From Alcaligenes ammonioxydans (GTDB lineage Bacteria > Pseudomonadota > Gammaproteobacteria > Burkholderiales > Burkholderiaceae_B), in the NCBI RefSeq assembly GCF_019343455.1, contig NZ_CP049362.1, positions 1,674,001-1,738,000 of the forward strand: a DNA stretch of 64,000 nt. The letters are read 5' to 3'. The notes under the pieces were generated by a model. That model had not been told where the DNA came from. It was given only the letters and a program-made list of their open reading frames with translations, and did no database searches. The position numbers and the translations under genes were made by a program. Shown one piece after another: positions 34,589 to 44,012 of this stretch. The stretch's first letter is position 1, and every line of letters starts with the position of its first letter.

Positions 34589-34654
34589 TCACGCGAGAAA
34601 AAAGGCAGCGCTCCCGGTGGGTGCTGCCACTACCTATAAAAATTGGAGATCAAT

Positions 34655-35017
34655 ATGGCAGTTACTGCGATTACCCCGGATTATCAAGGCTACGCGCGCG
34701 ACCAGCGCTCCCACTATGGCGACAGCATGTTGCTGTACATCGGCTGGGATGAGCATCTGTTGTTCTGCTCGGCCAAGGCCTTTCTGGTTCAAGCTGACAT
34801 GACCGTGTCGCAACTGATCCAGCAACTGATGCCCGCTGGCTTTGCCCAGCACCCTGACTTCGAGCAGATCGAATGGAGCAAGGTGCAATGGAATCTGAAT
34901 GGTCAGGCGGTGGACCTCAAGCCTGATGGCACTCTGGGTGAACAAGGCTTCGATCACAAATCCTTGTTGCGTTTCAAAACCCCGGGCCTGAATGGCTACA
35001 AGGGCACGGGCGTATAA
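34655..35017 (+). CDS. dmpO: phenol hydroxylase component P4 (gamma subunit)
   Basis: A 120-residue small oxygenase subunit: PDYQGYARDQRSHYGDSMLLYIGWDEHLLFC is the family's hallmark region. GGAG lies six bases before the chosen ATG; a TTG 12 bp upstream overlaps that site and is rejected. Confidence 0.92.
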   Translation: MAVTAITPDYQGYARDQRSHYGDSMLLYIGWDEHLLFCSAKAFLVQADMTVSQLIQQLMPAGFAQHPDFEQIEWSKVQWNLNGQAVDLKPDGTLGEQGFDHKSLLRFKTPGLNGYKGTGV

Positions 35018-35032
35018 GAGGCGGAGGCAGCA

Positions 35033-36094
35033 ATGACGTATCAGGTAACCGTAGAACCCACAGGTGATGTGGTCGAGGTGGAAGACGGACAAACCTTGTT
35101 GGACGCTGCGTTGCGACAAGGGGTTTGGTTGCCTTTTGCCTGTGGACATGGCACATGTGGCACCTGCAAGGTGCAGGTTCTGGAAGGCTATGCGGACGCA
35201 GGGGATGCGTCCAGTTTTGCCCTGATGGATTCGGAGCGCGATGAAGGCAAGTTGCTGGCCTGTTGCTGTCTGCCCGAATCCGATATGGTCATCGAGGCCG
35301 ATATTGATGTAGACCCGGATTTTCAGGGGCTGCCCGTGGAGGACTATCAGGGCAAGGTCGTCCTGATTGAAGACTTGTCGCCCACCATCAAGCATATCCG
35401 TCTGGAATTGGATCGCCCGATGGCGTTCCAGGCCGGGCAGTACATCAACCTGCATGTGCCGTCCATCGACAGCACCCGTGCTTTCTCGATTGCGAATCCG
35501 CCGTCCATGAGCGGCATCGTTGATTTGCATGTGCGCAAGGTGGAAGGGGGAGCCGGCACCACCTGGCTGCACGAGGAGCTGCAAGTGGGACAGAGCCTGG
35601 ATGTGTCTGGCCCCTACGGGCAGTTCTTTGTGCGCAAGTCCGATCCGCAAGGCGCGATCTTCATTGCCGGAGGCTCGGGGCTGTCCAGTCCCGAGTCCAT
35701 GATTATGGACTTGCTGGAGCAGGGCGATACCCGCCCGATTTACCTGTTCCAGGGAGCGCGCAATAAAGCCGAGCTGTATCACGCCGATTACTTCTATCAG
35801 CTAGCTGAAAAGCATGACAATTTTCACTACATTCCGGCCTTGAATGCCCCCTTGCCGGAAGATGCCTGGGAAGGGTTTGTAGGCTTTGTACACGAGGCAG
35901 TGGGGCAGTTCTTTGAGCAACGCTGTTCAGGCAACAAAGCCTATTTGTGTGGCCCGCCACCCATGATCGAAGCGGCGATCTCCACCTTGATGCAAAGCCG
36001 CCTTTTTGAGCGTGACATTCACATGGAGCAGTTTCTGACAGCGGCAGATGGGGCGAGCGGCAAGGTGCGCTCGGCCTTGTTCAAGCGTATTTAA
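35033..36094 (+). CDS. dmpP: phenol hydroxylase component P5 (NADH:ferredoxin-type reductase)
   Basis: A 353-residue electron-transfer component. An N-terminal plant-type [2Fe-2S] domain (CGHGTCGTCKV plus a distal Cys in LACCC), an FAD domain with RAFSIANPPS, and an NAD domain with GGSGLSSPESMI and CGPPPMIEAA. It passes electrons from NADH to DmpN. Last gene of the operon; no ferredoxin (dmpQ) or catechol 2,3-dioxygenase gene follows. Confidence 0.95.
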   Translation: MTYQVTVEPTGDVVEVEDGQTLLDAALRQGVWLPFACGHGTCGTCKVQVLEGYADAGDASSFALMDSERDEGKLLACCCLPESDMVIEADIDVDPDFQGLPVEDYQGKVVLIEDLSPTIKHIRLELDRPMAFQAGQYINLHVPSIDSTRAFSIANPPSMSGIVDLHVRKVEGGAGTTWLHEELQVGQSLDVSGPYGQFFVRKSDPQGAIFIAGGSGLSSPESMIMDLLEQGDTRPIYLFQGARNKAELYHADYFYQLAEKHDNFHYIPALNAPLPEDAWEGFVGFVHEAVGQFFEQRCSGNKAYLCGPPPMIEAAISTLMQSRLFERDIHMEQFLTAADGASGKVRSALFKRI

Positions 36095-36110
36095 GGGCGG
36101 GGGATTTCCA

Positions 36111-36452
36111 TCAGTCGGGCCCTTTGGCAATGAAAGGACCCGACTGGTGCGCCATGATCGCATTTTCAATAGTTTGTTGAAATATGGCGAGCAGCCCCTC
36201 TTCGAGCTCTAGTGTGTGCATGGGATTGCCTCCCTGTACCCAACCCCGCTGCAGGCCTTCCACGCCTTCGGCTCTGGCGAAATCCTCGCCATCGAATACG
36301 ACATCACTCGTATAACTGAAGCGTTTTTCCAATGCCTTGATACCTGCTTCTCCATGAAATTGGGTTGGTCGATACAGCATTTCATGTGTCCAGATTGTTC
36401 GATTCGGTGCCTCAGGACAGAACAGATTAATGGCCACGTAATCTGGGCGCAT
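36111..36452 (-). pseudogene. C-terminal fragment of a Rieske-type ring-hydroxylating oxygenase alpha subunit
   Basis: The 113-residue frame has DYVAINLFCPEAPNRTIW, then VVFDGEDFARAEGVEGLQRG and a short C-terminal tail. This resembles the end of the catalytic domain of Rieske oxygenase large subunits, where a strand is followed by an EDF...E..Q.G helix. The Rieske domain and the Fe-binding His/Asp motif are absent and no continuing frame was found upstream. It is convergent with dmpP, about 16 bp away. Assignment by remembered motif shape only. Confidence 0.5.
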
Positions 36453-36645
36453 AATAAAAAAGCGTGCGAGAAAAGAGAGTAGTAAAGCGATGCAAAATCC
36501 AGAATACGTCGCTGGTCCGCCTGCACAGGCACTGTTTTCTGAAAGTTGCTTCGCGCCGTATTATCTGTCCCTTTATACCGGGCTATCGCTGTTCGCCGAG
36601 TCCTAGTATGAAGCCAAGCTTTTTGGGGGAGTCAGTTCAAGGGGT

Positions 36646-37053
36646 TTAAGTGGCCGGAACCACGGTTCCCTGTGCCAGCGCGCATAGTTTTTGGGACTCG
36701 CCATCAATGGCGTAAACCTCGCATTGGCAAACGGCCAAGCGCTTTCCTGTGCTACGTGCTTGCGCCTGGGCGACCAAACGAGTGCCAATCGCTGGCCGGA
36801 TGTAATTGATTTTAAATTCTACGGTTAACGCGTTTCCGCCCAGTGCAAGCCCCCCAGCAAAAGTGATGGCATTGTCCGCCAGGTAACTGATCGCGCCACC
36901 ATGAACAAATCCATGTTGCTGTTTGTGATGATCCTGAACAGCGAGTGCCAGTTCGGCGCTGTCGTGAGAGCATGTCACCAGCTCCGCGCCGATGAATTGG
37001 CTAAAGGGTTGTGATTGAAATATTTTTAACGCAAATGCTTTTATATCGTCCAT
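36646..37053 (-). CDS. PaaI-family hotdog thioesterase
   Basis: A 135-residue single hotdog domain with HGFVHGGAISYLADNA (active-site HGG...D region) and VEFKINYIRPA. PaaI-type enzymes hydrolyse hydroxyphenylacetyl-CoA and related CoA esters and rescue stalled aromatic degradation. Its place between two aromatic clusters fits, but no CoA-dependent aromatic pathway is in the window. Confidence 0.88.
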   Translation of the reverse strand: MDDIKAFALKIFQSQPFSQFIGAELVTCSHDSAELALAVQDHHKQQHGFVHGGAISYLADNAITFAGGLALGGNALTVEFKINYIRPAIGTRLVAQAQARSTGKRLAVCQCEVYAIDGESQKLCALAQGTVVPAT

Positions 37054-37310
37054 TGATAAGCACCTTTGCCGAAAACACGGCGTTAGGTTTTTCGCAGTTT
37101 TTTTGAGAGAAGTTTTTATTTATTATGTTAGCAAGATGATAAACCGGGATATTCAGTCGAAAACCGTAATTTTTTTTCTTGAAACTGTATTACGGTTTTA
37201 TGCCAATTTTTCAAAATTCATTTATCTTTCATTTTGAACGACGCCCTATATTATTTAAACTAAATAATATAGGGCGATAATATGGCATCTATTGGAAATC
37301 GTCGCGCTAT

Positions 37311-38243
37311 TCAGGCAGGACCGTTGCTTAAAGCACTGTGCCCTGGAATGAGCCAGGGCGGTTTTTCTGCATACATCTCTTCGATAAACGCATGCATCTG
37401 GGCTATATACCAGGAGTTGTCGTTTTTTCTGTGGCTGAAAATAATGGGCGAGGTCACTTTCTCGTCGTCAATCAGCCGGTAAACCAGATCGCTGCGTATC
37501 TGAGCGGCCGAGGGAATCAGACACAAACCCACGCCCCCGGCAACCAGTCCCATTGCGGTTTGCAGCTCCTTCACCTCATGTACTTCAGTGGGGAAAATAG
37601 CATTGTCATGCAGGATATTGAGCACATGATCGGCAAAGCTGGGGCGCGGAGATTTGGGATAAACGATGAAGGCGTGATCGGCAATGACCTGTAAAGACAC
37701 GGGGCCCCGATCCCTGGCCAGTTCAATGGTGGGCGGGATGGCCAGAACCAGACGTTCTTCACGCAAAACGGTACGACATACGGCGCTGTCGTGAATGCGC
37801 ACGCGGCCAAAAGCCACATCAATGCGCCCGGCACGCAAGGCGGCTATCTGCTGGCTGGAGGTGAGCTCCAGAAAGTGAAAACGAATGTCGGGGTAGGCGT
37901 GACGGAACTTCTGGATCAGGATAGGCAAGCCGCCGTACAAGGTGGAGGCCACAAAGCCAATCGACAGTTGCGGGCGTTGGTTCAGCCCGACTTCGGTGGT
38001 TGCGGTCTTCATGGCTTCCACCCGATTGAGCAGTTGGAGCGACTGCTCGTAGAAGATTCGGCCGGCCTCGGTCAGTTGTAAGGGTCGGCTTTCTCGTGAG
38101 AGCAGCAGGACATTAAGCTCCTGTTCCAGTAACTGGATCTGCCGGCTCAGTGCGGGCTGAGCGATGTGCAGTTGTTCGGCAGCGCGTGTGAAATTGCGTG
38201 CTTTGGCGACCGCAACAAAGTAGCGGATTTGTTTCAAGTCCAT
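37311..38243 (-). CDS. LysR-type regulator of benzoate/catechol genes (BenM/CatM/CatR-like)
   Basis: A 310-residue regulator. HTH residues 1-60 (LKQIRYFVAVAKARNFTRAAEQLHIAQPALSRQIQ), then the effector domain with IGFVASTLYGGLPILIQKFR, a signature of BenM/CatM/CatR-type proteins that bind muconate or benzoate. Divergent from benA with a 448-bp intergenic region, so it is probably the ben activator. Confidence 0.88.
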   Translation of the reverse strand: MDLKQIRYFVAVAKARNFTRAAEQLHIAQPALSRQIQLLEQELNVLLLSRESRPLQLTEAGRIFYEQSLQLLNRVEAMKTATTEVGLNQRPQLSIGFVASTLYGGLPILIQKFRHAYPDIRFHFLELTSSQQIAALRAGRIDVAFGRVRIHDSAVCRTVLREERLVLAIPPTIELARDRGPVSLQVIADHAFIVYPKSPRPSFADHVLNILHDNAIFPTEVHEVKELQTAMGLVAGGVGLCLIPSAAQIRSDLVYRLIDDEKVTSPIIFSHRKNDNSWYIAQMHAFIEEMYAEKPPWLIPGHSALSNGPA

Positions 38244-38691
38244 ATGCTTTGCCTGTGGCCCAGATCCAAAAAACCCGATTCAATATATCACCTATCTCGA
38301 CCATCCAAGCTTCAAGCTTATGCTCCTATACGTCTAGGGTTAACGATAGGTTTTGGTGTTGGTGATATATAGGCTATTGATTTTAATAATAAAAAACAAA
38401 CTATCGAATTTTGATATAGAGCGGAAACGATATGGTATTGGAAGCCTGAGTCCACCCGGACTGTAATGAAAGTCATGCAGAACAGCCCTTGGTGTCAATT
38501 TAGCGGGCTGAGCGTCAGCCGCCCGACAGCGTTCCAGTCGGGTGTGAAACAGGCTCGGTGCAGACTCACTTGCACGCTGTCATGAGCCTGCCGGATTTCG
38601 ATCCGGCGCGATTTCTCTTTTTATCACGCGTGCTTGCTATGTCTCTCGGGGCATGGGCAGGGACGGCTGCAACTCTCATAAAGGCCACATC
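38244..38691. promoter_or_regulatory. LysR-benA divergent regulatory region
   Basis: 448 bp. TATATCACC at 38284-38292 and its inverted copy GGTGATATA at 38361-38369 flank an AT-rich core; these are candidate LysR recognition elements. The rest, including about 300 bp before benA, shows no recognised gene. Confidence 0.45.
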
Positions 38692-40044
38692 ATGTCAGTC
38701 CTTATGGATAAAACCAAAGATATCAGACACTTGCTGGATACTGCCCTGGAAGAAAACAAAGAATCCGGCGTGTACCGCTGTCGTCGTGACATCTTCACGA
38801 ACCCTGATTTGTTCGAGCTGGAGATGAAACATATTTTTGAAGGTAATTGGGTCTATCTGGCCCATGAAAGTCAGCTGCCCGAGGTCAATGACTACTTCAC
38901 GACTTATATCGGACGCCAACCTGTGTTTCTGACACGCGGCAAAGATGGCGGACTGAATGCGTTCATCAATGCCTGCGCGCATCGTGGGGCCATGCTGTGC
39001 CGTCGCAAGCACGGCAACAAGGGCAGTTTTACCTGTCCTTTTCATGGCTGGACTTTCAATAACAGCGGCAAGCTGCTCAAGGTGAAAGATGAGAAAAGCA
39101 CCCAGTATCCCGAGCAGTTCAATAGCAATGGCTCCCATGACCTGACGCGGGTGGCGCGTTTTGAGAACTATCGCGGTTTTCTGTTCGGCAGCCTGAATCC
39201 GGATGTGGTGTCCCTGGATGACTATCTGGGTGAAACCAAAGTCATTATTGACCAGATCGTGGACCAAGCCCCGGAGGGGCTGGAAGTGCTGCGCGGCAAC
39301 TCTTCCTACATGTACGACGGCAACTGGAAGCTGCAGATGGAAAACGGCGCTGACGGCTATCACGTGAGCAGCGTGCACTGGAACTACGCAGCCACGATGG
39401 GTCGTCGCAAAGAGGGTGGGACGCAAGCGGTGGATGCGAATGGCTGGAGCAAAAGCCTGGGCGGTGTGTATGGCTTTGATTACGGCCATATTCTGCTGTG
39501 GACCAAGACCATGAATCCAACCGTGCGTCCGGTCTATGAGCATCGCGAGGAACTGAAACAGCGTTTGGGCGAGAAACGAGCCGAACTCATCGTCAACCAG
39601 ACACGTAATCTGTGTTTATACCCGAACGTATACCTGATGGACCAGTTCTCCACTCAGATTCGGGTAACGCGCCCGATCAGCGTGGACAAGACAGAGGTCA
39701 CGATCTATTGCTTTGCTCCCAAAGGCGAGAGTGCCGAGCAGCGTGCGATCCGTATCCGTCAATACGAGGACTTTTTTAACGTGTCGGGCATGGGAACGGC
39801 GGACGATCTGGAAGAGTTCCGCGCCTGTCAGGAGGGCTATGCCGGTTTGGCAGCCCCCTGGAATGATTTGAGCCGAGGCGCTCCCTTGTGGGTGGAAGGG
39901 CCGGATGATAATGCCACCGCCATGGGCATGAAGCCCTTGATCAGCGGCGGGCGTAGTGAGGATGAAGGCTTATTTGTCTGCCAGCACGAGTACTGGGCCA
40001 AGACCATGAGCCAGGCGTTGCAAGCAGAAAACGGGGAGGTCTAA
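38692..40044 (+). CDS. benA: benzoate 1,2-dioxygenase large (alpha) subunit
   Basis: A 450-residue Rieske oxygenase converting benzoate to the cis-1,2-dihydrodiol. Rieske ligands in CAHRGAMLC and CPFHGW, mononuclear iron ligands in [13 protein letters not shown] and a later Asp. AAGG lies eight bases before the chosen ATG; a 13-codon upstream extension lacks a ribosome-binding site. Confidence 0.94.
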   Translation: MSVLMDKTKDIRHLLDTALEENKESGVYRCRRDIFTNPDLFELEMKHIFEGNWVYLAHESQLPEVNDYFTTYIGRQPVFLTRGKDGGLNAFINACAHRGAMLCRRKHGNKGSFTCPFHGWTFNNSGKLLKVKDEKSTQYPEQFNSNGSHDLTRVARFENYRGFLFGSLNPDVVSLDDYLGETKVIIDQIVDQAPEGLEVLRGNSSYMYDGNWKLQMENGADGYHVSSVHWNYAATMGRRKEGGTQAVDANGWSKSLGGVYGFDYGHILLWTKTMNPTVRPVYEHREELKQRLGEKRAELIVNQTRNLCLYPNVYLMDQFSTQIRVTRPISVDKTEVTIYCFAPKGESAEQRAIRIRQYEDFFNVSGMGTADDLEEFRACQEGYAGLAAPWNDLSRGAPLWVEGPDDNATAMGMKPLISGGRSEDEGLFVCQHEYWAKTMSQALQAENGEV

Positions 40045-40047
40045 GCC

Positions 40048-40536
40048 ATGAACGCAAGCTATCACTCTATTTGCACTTTCCTGTATCGCGAAGCCCGCTT
40101 GCTGGATGATCGCCAGTGGGATGAATGGCTGGAATGCTATAGCCCCAACGCCCAGTACTGGATGCCTTGCTGGGATGATGATGATCAATTGACCGAAGAC
40201 CCGCATAGCGAGATTTCCTTGATCTTTTATCCCAACCGCAACGGTCTGGAAGATCGGGTGTTCCGCATCAAGACCGAGCGTTCTGGCGCCTCCACGCCCG
40301 AGCCACGTACTGCTCACATGCTGAGCAATATTGAGATTCTGGCCGAGCGCGACGGGCAGGTGGACGTTCGCTATAACTTTTTAACGCTGAACCATCGCTA
40401 TCGCGTGACAGATCAGTTCTTTGGCACGATTTACCTGACCTTGTCGCCTCAGGAGCAGGGCTGGGTGATCGAGCAAAAGAAGGTAGTGCTCAAGAATGAC
40501 TACATCCGTCAAGTGATTGATGTGTATCACATTTAA
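40048..40536 (+). CDS. benB: benzoate 1,2-dioxygenase small (beta) subunit
   Basis: A 162-residue structural subunit with cystatin-like fold: FLYREARLLDDRQWDEWLEC, YWMPCWDDDDQLTEDP and HMLSNIEIL are typical of BenB/XylY. GGGAGG precedes the ATG, three bases after benA ends. Confidence 0.95.
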   Translation: MNASYHSICTFLYREARLLDDRQWDEWLECYSPNAQYWMPCWDDDDQLTEDPHSEISLIFYPNRNGLEDRVFRIKTERSGASTPEPRTAHMLSNIEILAERDGQVDVRYNFLTLNHRYRVTDQFFGTIYLTLSPQEQGWVIEQKKVVLKNDYIRQVIDVYHI

Positions 40537-40549
40537 AGCGGGGAACGTC

Positions 40550-41563
40550 GTGAATAGCTATCGTATTGCGCTGAATTTTGAGGACGGCGTCACCCGTTTT
40601 GTGGACTGTGGTGAACACGAAAAAGTACTGGATGCCGCGTATCGCCATCAGATCAATCTGCCTATGGATTGTTCGGACGGAGTATGTGGCACTTGTAAAT
40701 GTCAGGCCGAAAGTGGTCAGTATGATCAGGGCGACGACTATATCGAAGATGCCCTGACGCAGGAAGAAGCGGACAAAGGTTTGGTGCTGACTTGCCAGAT
40801 GATTCCCAAATCAGACTGCGTGATTACCGTGCCGATTTCATCGGGTGTGTGCAAGACCGCCGTGGCCAAGTGGCAGGGGCAGGTATCGGAATGCCGTCAG
40901 TATGAGGACGCGGCTTACGAGCTGAAGATTGATGCGGCCGACAAAGCCTTGCCGTTTCTGCCGGGGCAGTACGTGAATATCACGGTGCCCGGCGGGCAGG
41001 CGCATCGCTCCTATTCCTTCAGCTCTGCGCCGGGCGAGTCGCGTTTGAGCTTCTTGATCAAGCAGGTTCCGGGTGGCCTGATGAGTTCCTGGCTGGCTGC
41101 ACAGCCGCTAGGACAGCAGGTAGAAATGACTGGTCCTTTAGGCAGTTTTTATCTGCGGCAGGTAACTCGTCCCTTGCTGTTTCTGGCCGGCGGAACGGGC
41201 CTGGCGCCGTTTTTATCCATGCTTGAAGCATTGGTCCGGCAAGGCTGTACGCAGCCTGTGCATCTGGTCTATGGCGTCACCCGTGATCAGGATCTGGTGA
41301 TGCTGGCAGAGCTGGAGTCCTATACCCAGCGATTGCCGGGATTCAGTTACACCACCTGCGTGGTGGACCCGAAATCCCGCCACGAGCGCAAAGGCTACGT
41401 TACCCAGCATTTGGATTTGGCGCATTGGCATGAGGGGCAGGTGGATGTTTACCTGTGCGGGCCGCCGCCCATGGTGGACGCAGTCAGCCAGTTCATTGAT
41501 GCGCAAGCCCATGCTCCCGCGAATTTTTACTACGAAAAATTCATTACCAGCCAAGCAATGTAG
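40550..41563 (+). CDS. benC: benzoate 1,2-dioxygenase electron-transfer component (reductase)
   Basis: A 337-residue [2Fe-2S]/FAD/NADH reductase: CSDGVCGTCKC plus distal Cys, FAD motif RSYSFSSAP, NAD motif GGTGLAPFLSML and CGPPPMVDA. A GTG start after GGGGAA is chosen. An upstream in-frame ATG lies inside benB and would add 11 residues without similarity. Confidence 0.94.
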   Translation: MNSYRIALNFEDGVTRFVDCGEHEKVLDAAYRHQINLPMDCSDGVCGTCKCQAESGQYDQGDDYIEDALTQEEADKGLVLTCQMIPKSDCVITVPISSGVCKTAVAKWQGQVSECRQYEDAAYELKIDAADKALPFLPGQYVNITVPGGQAHRSYSFSSAPGESRLSFLIKQVPGGLMSSWLAAQPLGQQVEMTGPLGSFYLRQVTRPLLFLAGGTGLAPFLSMLEALVRQGCTQPVHLVYGVTRDQDLVMLAELESYTQRLPGFSYTTCVVDPKSRHERKGYVTQHLDLAHWHEGQVDVYLCGPPPMVDAVSQFIDAQAHAPANFYYEKFITSQAM

Positions 41564-41622
41564 GCAGGCAGCGCCTCCTTTGCGGGGCGTCCTGTGCTGC
41601 TTGACCCTTACAAGGAAAAATC

Positions 41623-42393
41623 ATGACTGCGCCTGCGCGTTTTTATCAAAAAGTGGCCATTGTGACGGGTGCGGCCCAAGGTATTGGCCGTCGCGTTGCC
41701 GAGCGCCTGCAGGCCGAAGGGGCCTGGGTGCTGGCAGTCGATCGTTCGGAGCTGGTGCGGGAACTGGCCTGCGAGTCGGTCTTGACGCTGGAAGCGGATC
41801 TGGAAAGCGTTGAAGGTGCTCAGGCCGCGGCCCGGGCGGCGCTGGATAAGTGGGGGCGTATTGATATTTTGATCAATAACGTCGGAGGAACGATCTGGAC
41901 GCGTCCTTATGAGTATTACACACCCGGGCAGATTGAAGCCGAGATCCGTCGCTCCCTGTTTCCAACGCTGTGGTCCTGTCATGCCGTTTTACCCAGCATG
42001 CAAGCGCAGGGTAGCGGGGCCATTGTGAATGTGTCCTCGATTGCCACCCGCAGCATCAACCGCGTGCCTTATGCCGCAGCCAAAGGCGGGGTCAATGCCT
42101 TGACCGCCTCATTGGCTTTTGAGAATGCCCAGCGCGGCATTCGGGTCAATGCCGTCTCGCCCGGTGGGACCGAGGCACCGCCACGGCGCATTCCCCGCAA
42201 TACCCAGAATCACGAAGATCCTCAAGAAGCGATCTGGTATCAGCAGATTGTGGATCAGACCGTAGCGAGCAGTTTGATGAAGCGTTACGGCAGCCTGGAT
42301 GAGCAGGCTGCCAGCATTTTGTTTTTGGCCTCGGACGAGGCTTCGTACATTACCGGCACTGTCTTGCCAGTAGGAGGTGGCGACCAGGGCTGA
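41623..42393 (+). CDS. benD: cis-1,2-dihydroxycyclohexadiene carboxylate dehydrogenase
   Basis: A 256-residue short-chain dehydrogenase that oxidises and decarboxylates the benzoate diol to catechol. NAD motif TGAAQGIGRRVA, NNVGGTIW, and active site Ser (NVSSIA) with Tyr-x3-Lys (YAAAKGG). The segment RPYEYYTPGQIEAEIRRSLFP is typical of BenD. Confidence 0.95.
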   Translation: MTAPARFYQKVAIVTGAAQGIGRRVAERLQAEGAWVLAVDRSELVRELACESVLTLEADLESVEGAQAAARAALDKWGRIDILINNVGGTIWTRPYEYYTPGQIEAEIRRSLFPTLWSCHAVLPSMQAQGSGAIVNVSSIATRSINRVPYAAAKGGVNALTASLAFENAQRGIRVNAVSPGGTEAPPRRIPRNTQNHEDPQEAIWYQQIVDQTVASSLMKRYGSLDEQAASILFLASDEASYITGTVLPVGGGDQG

Positions 42394-42463
42394 TCAAGCG
42401 ATGCGTGCGGCTTGTAGAGCGAATGGCATCAAGACAGAAACTCCATATTGGGGGAGACAAATC

Positions 42464-43798
42464 ATGAAAATAATAGAAGTGAATGAAGTCATTGAGCAGG
42501 CTCGTTTTGGATCTTATCACTGGCTGGTGATGAGCCTGTGTGCGTTGCTGCTGGTGTTTGATGGCTATGACCTGTTCATTTATGGCGTGGTCTTGCCGGT
42601 GCTGATGGACGAGTGGAATCTGACTCCGGTACAGGCTGGTGCCTTGGGCAGCTACGCCTTGTTTGGCATGATGTTCGGCGCGTTTGTGTTCGGGCCCCTG
42701 GCTGATCGGATTGGCCGCAAAAAGGGGGTCACCCTTTGCTTTACCTTGTTCAGTCTGGCCACATTTTTCAATGGTTTTGCATCCTCACCGACCGAGTTTG
42801 GTGTGTATCGCTTTCTGGCTGGCTTGGGCTGCGGGGGCTTGATGCCCAATGCCGTGGCCTTGATGAATGAGTATTCGCCCAAGCGGTCGCGCAGCACCTT
42901 GGTGGCGATCATGTTCAGTGGCTATTCATTGGGTGGCCTTTTGTCGGCGGCGATCGGCATCTATATGCTGCCGCGCTTTGGCTGGCAGTCCATGTTTTTC
43001 TGTGCGGCCATACCGTTGTTGCTGCTGCCTTTGATTGTCTGGAAACTGCCCGAGTCGCTGGCGTTTCTGATGCGCCAGGGGCAAGAAGACAAGGCACGGG
43101 CGATTGTGCAGAAACTGGCGCCGGAAATGGAGGTGTCAAAGCAGACAGTGTTGACCTTGAATGAGCCGAAAAAAGCGGGCGTGCCCATGCTGGATCTGCT
43201 CAAAGATGGGCGTTTGCTGGGCACCTTGATGATCTGGCTAGCGTTTTTCTGCTGTTTGCTGATGGTTTATGCACTGGGTTCCTGGTTGCCTAAACTGATG
43301 GCCAATGCCGGTTACAGCCTGGGCTCCAGCCTGTCTTTCTTGGTGGCGCTGAATCTGGGGGGGATGTTCGGTGCCATTTTGGGTGGCTGGCTGGGAGATC
43401 GGTTCAGCTTGCCCAAGGTGGTGGCATGGTTCTTTCTGGTGTCAGCGGTCTCTATTACGCTGCTGGGTTTCAAAAGCCCGACTTTGCTCCTGTATTTGCT
43501 GATCGTGATCGCCGGGGCGACGACGATAGGCACGCAAATTCTGCTGTATGCGAATGCGGCGCAATTCTACCCGCTGTCCATGCGTTCCACGGGTCTGGGC
43601 TGGGCGTCGGGAGTGGGGCGTCTGGGTGCGATTGCAGGACCTTTTCTGGGGGGGACTCTGATGGCAGCCAACTTGCCCTTGCAAATGAATTTTATGGCTT
43701 TTGCGGTACCGGGCGTTCTTGCCATGCTGGCCTTTCTCGTGTTTTTGGCCTCGTTGCGCAGTAGTTCGCGGCTAGCCATGAATGCCGTAGCAGGTTAG
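42464..43798 (+). CDS. benK: benzoate MFS transporter (AAHS family, BenK/PcaK-like)
   Basis: A 444-residue inner-membrane aromatic acid:H+ symporter with about 12 membrane segments. The DGYDLFIYGVVLP motif in segment 1 carries the conserved Asp of the family, and GPLADRIGRKKG is the MFS loop motif. GGGGGAG precedes the ATG; longer frames run back into benD and are rejected. It closes the ben operon. Confidence 0.92.
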   Translation: MKIIEVNEVIEQARFGSYHWLVMSLCALLLVFDGYDLFIYGVVLPVLMDEWNLTPVQAGALGSYALFGMMFGAFVFGPLADRIGRKKGVTLCFTLFSLATFFNGFASSPTEFGVYRFLAGLGCGGLMPNAVALMNEYSPKRSRSTLVAIMFSGYSLGGLLSAAIGIYMLPRFGWQSMFFCAAIPLLLLPLIVWKLPESLAFLMRQGQEDKARAIVQKLAPEMEVSKQTVLTLNEPKKAGVPMLDLLKDGRLLGTLMIWLAFFCCLLMVYALGSWLPKLMANAGYSLGSSLSFLVALNLGGMFGAILGGWLGDRFSLPKVVAWFFLVSAVSITLLGFKSPTLLLYLLIVIAGATTIGTQILLYANAAQFYPLSMRSTGLGWASGVGRLGAIAGPFLGGTLMAANLPLQMNFMAFAVPGVLAMLAFLVFLASLRSSSRLAMNAVAG

Positions 43799-43957
43799 TT
43801 CTGAGGGTTTGCCAGGCCGTTCCTAAAACGGCCTTCCTGGTCGCTATCGGCTGGCAGCCTGTTGGATTGGGGGAGCTTCGTTATACTTACTTGTGCTAAC
43901 AGGTCCTCTTTCAAGGGGGCGCCGGTATCAGGTTTGAACCCGTCTTTGTCAGTCCAC

Positions 43958-43992
43958 CAATGCCAGCACTTCCGAATGAAGTGCTGGCATTG
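43958..43992. terminator. perfect 15-bp stem-loop after benK
   Basis: CAATGCCAGCACTTC and GAAGTGCTGGCATTG pair around CGAAT. There is no T-run. It lies 20 bp before the LysE-family start and could terminate ben transcription weakly or shape the next gene's leader. Confidence 0.55.
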
Positions 43993-44012
43993 TCTATGGA
44001 GTCCGTACCATC

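Noticed and set aside
36216..36482. 88-codon plus-strand frame after dmpP as a possible dmpQ
   Set aside because: It lacks the ferredoxin Cys pattern and overlaps the Rieske fragment read on the other strand.
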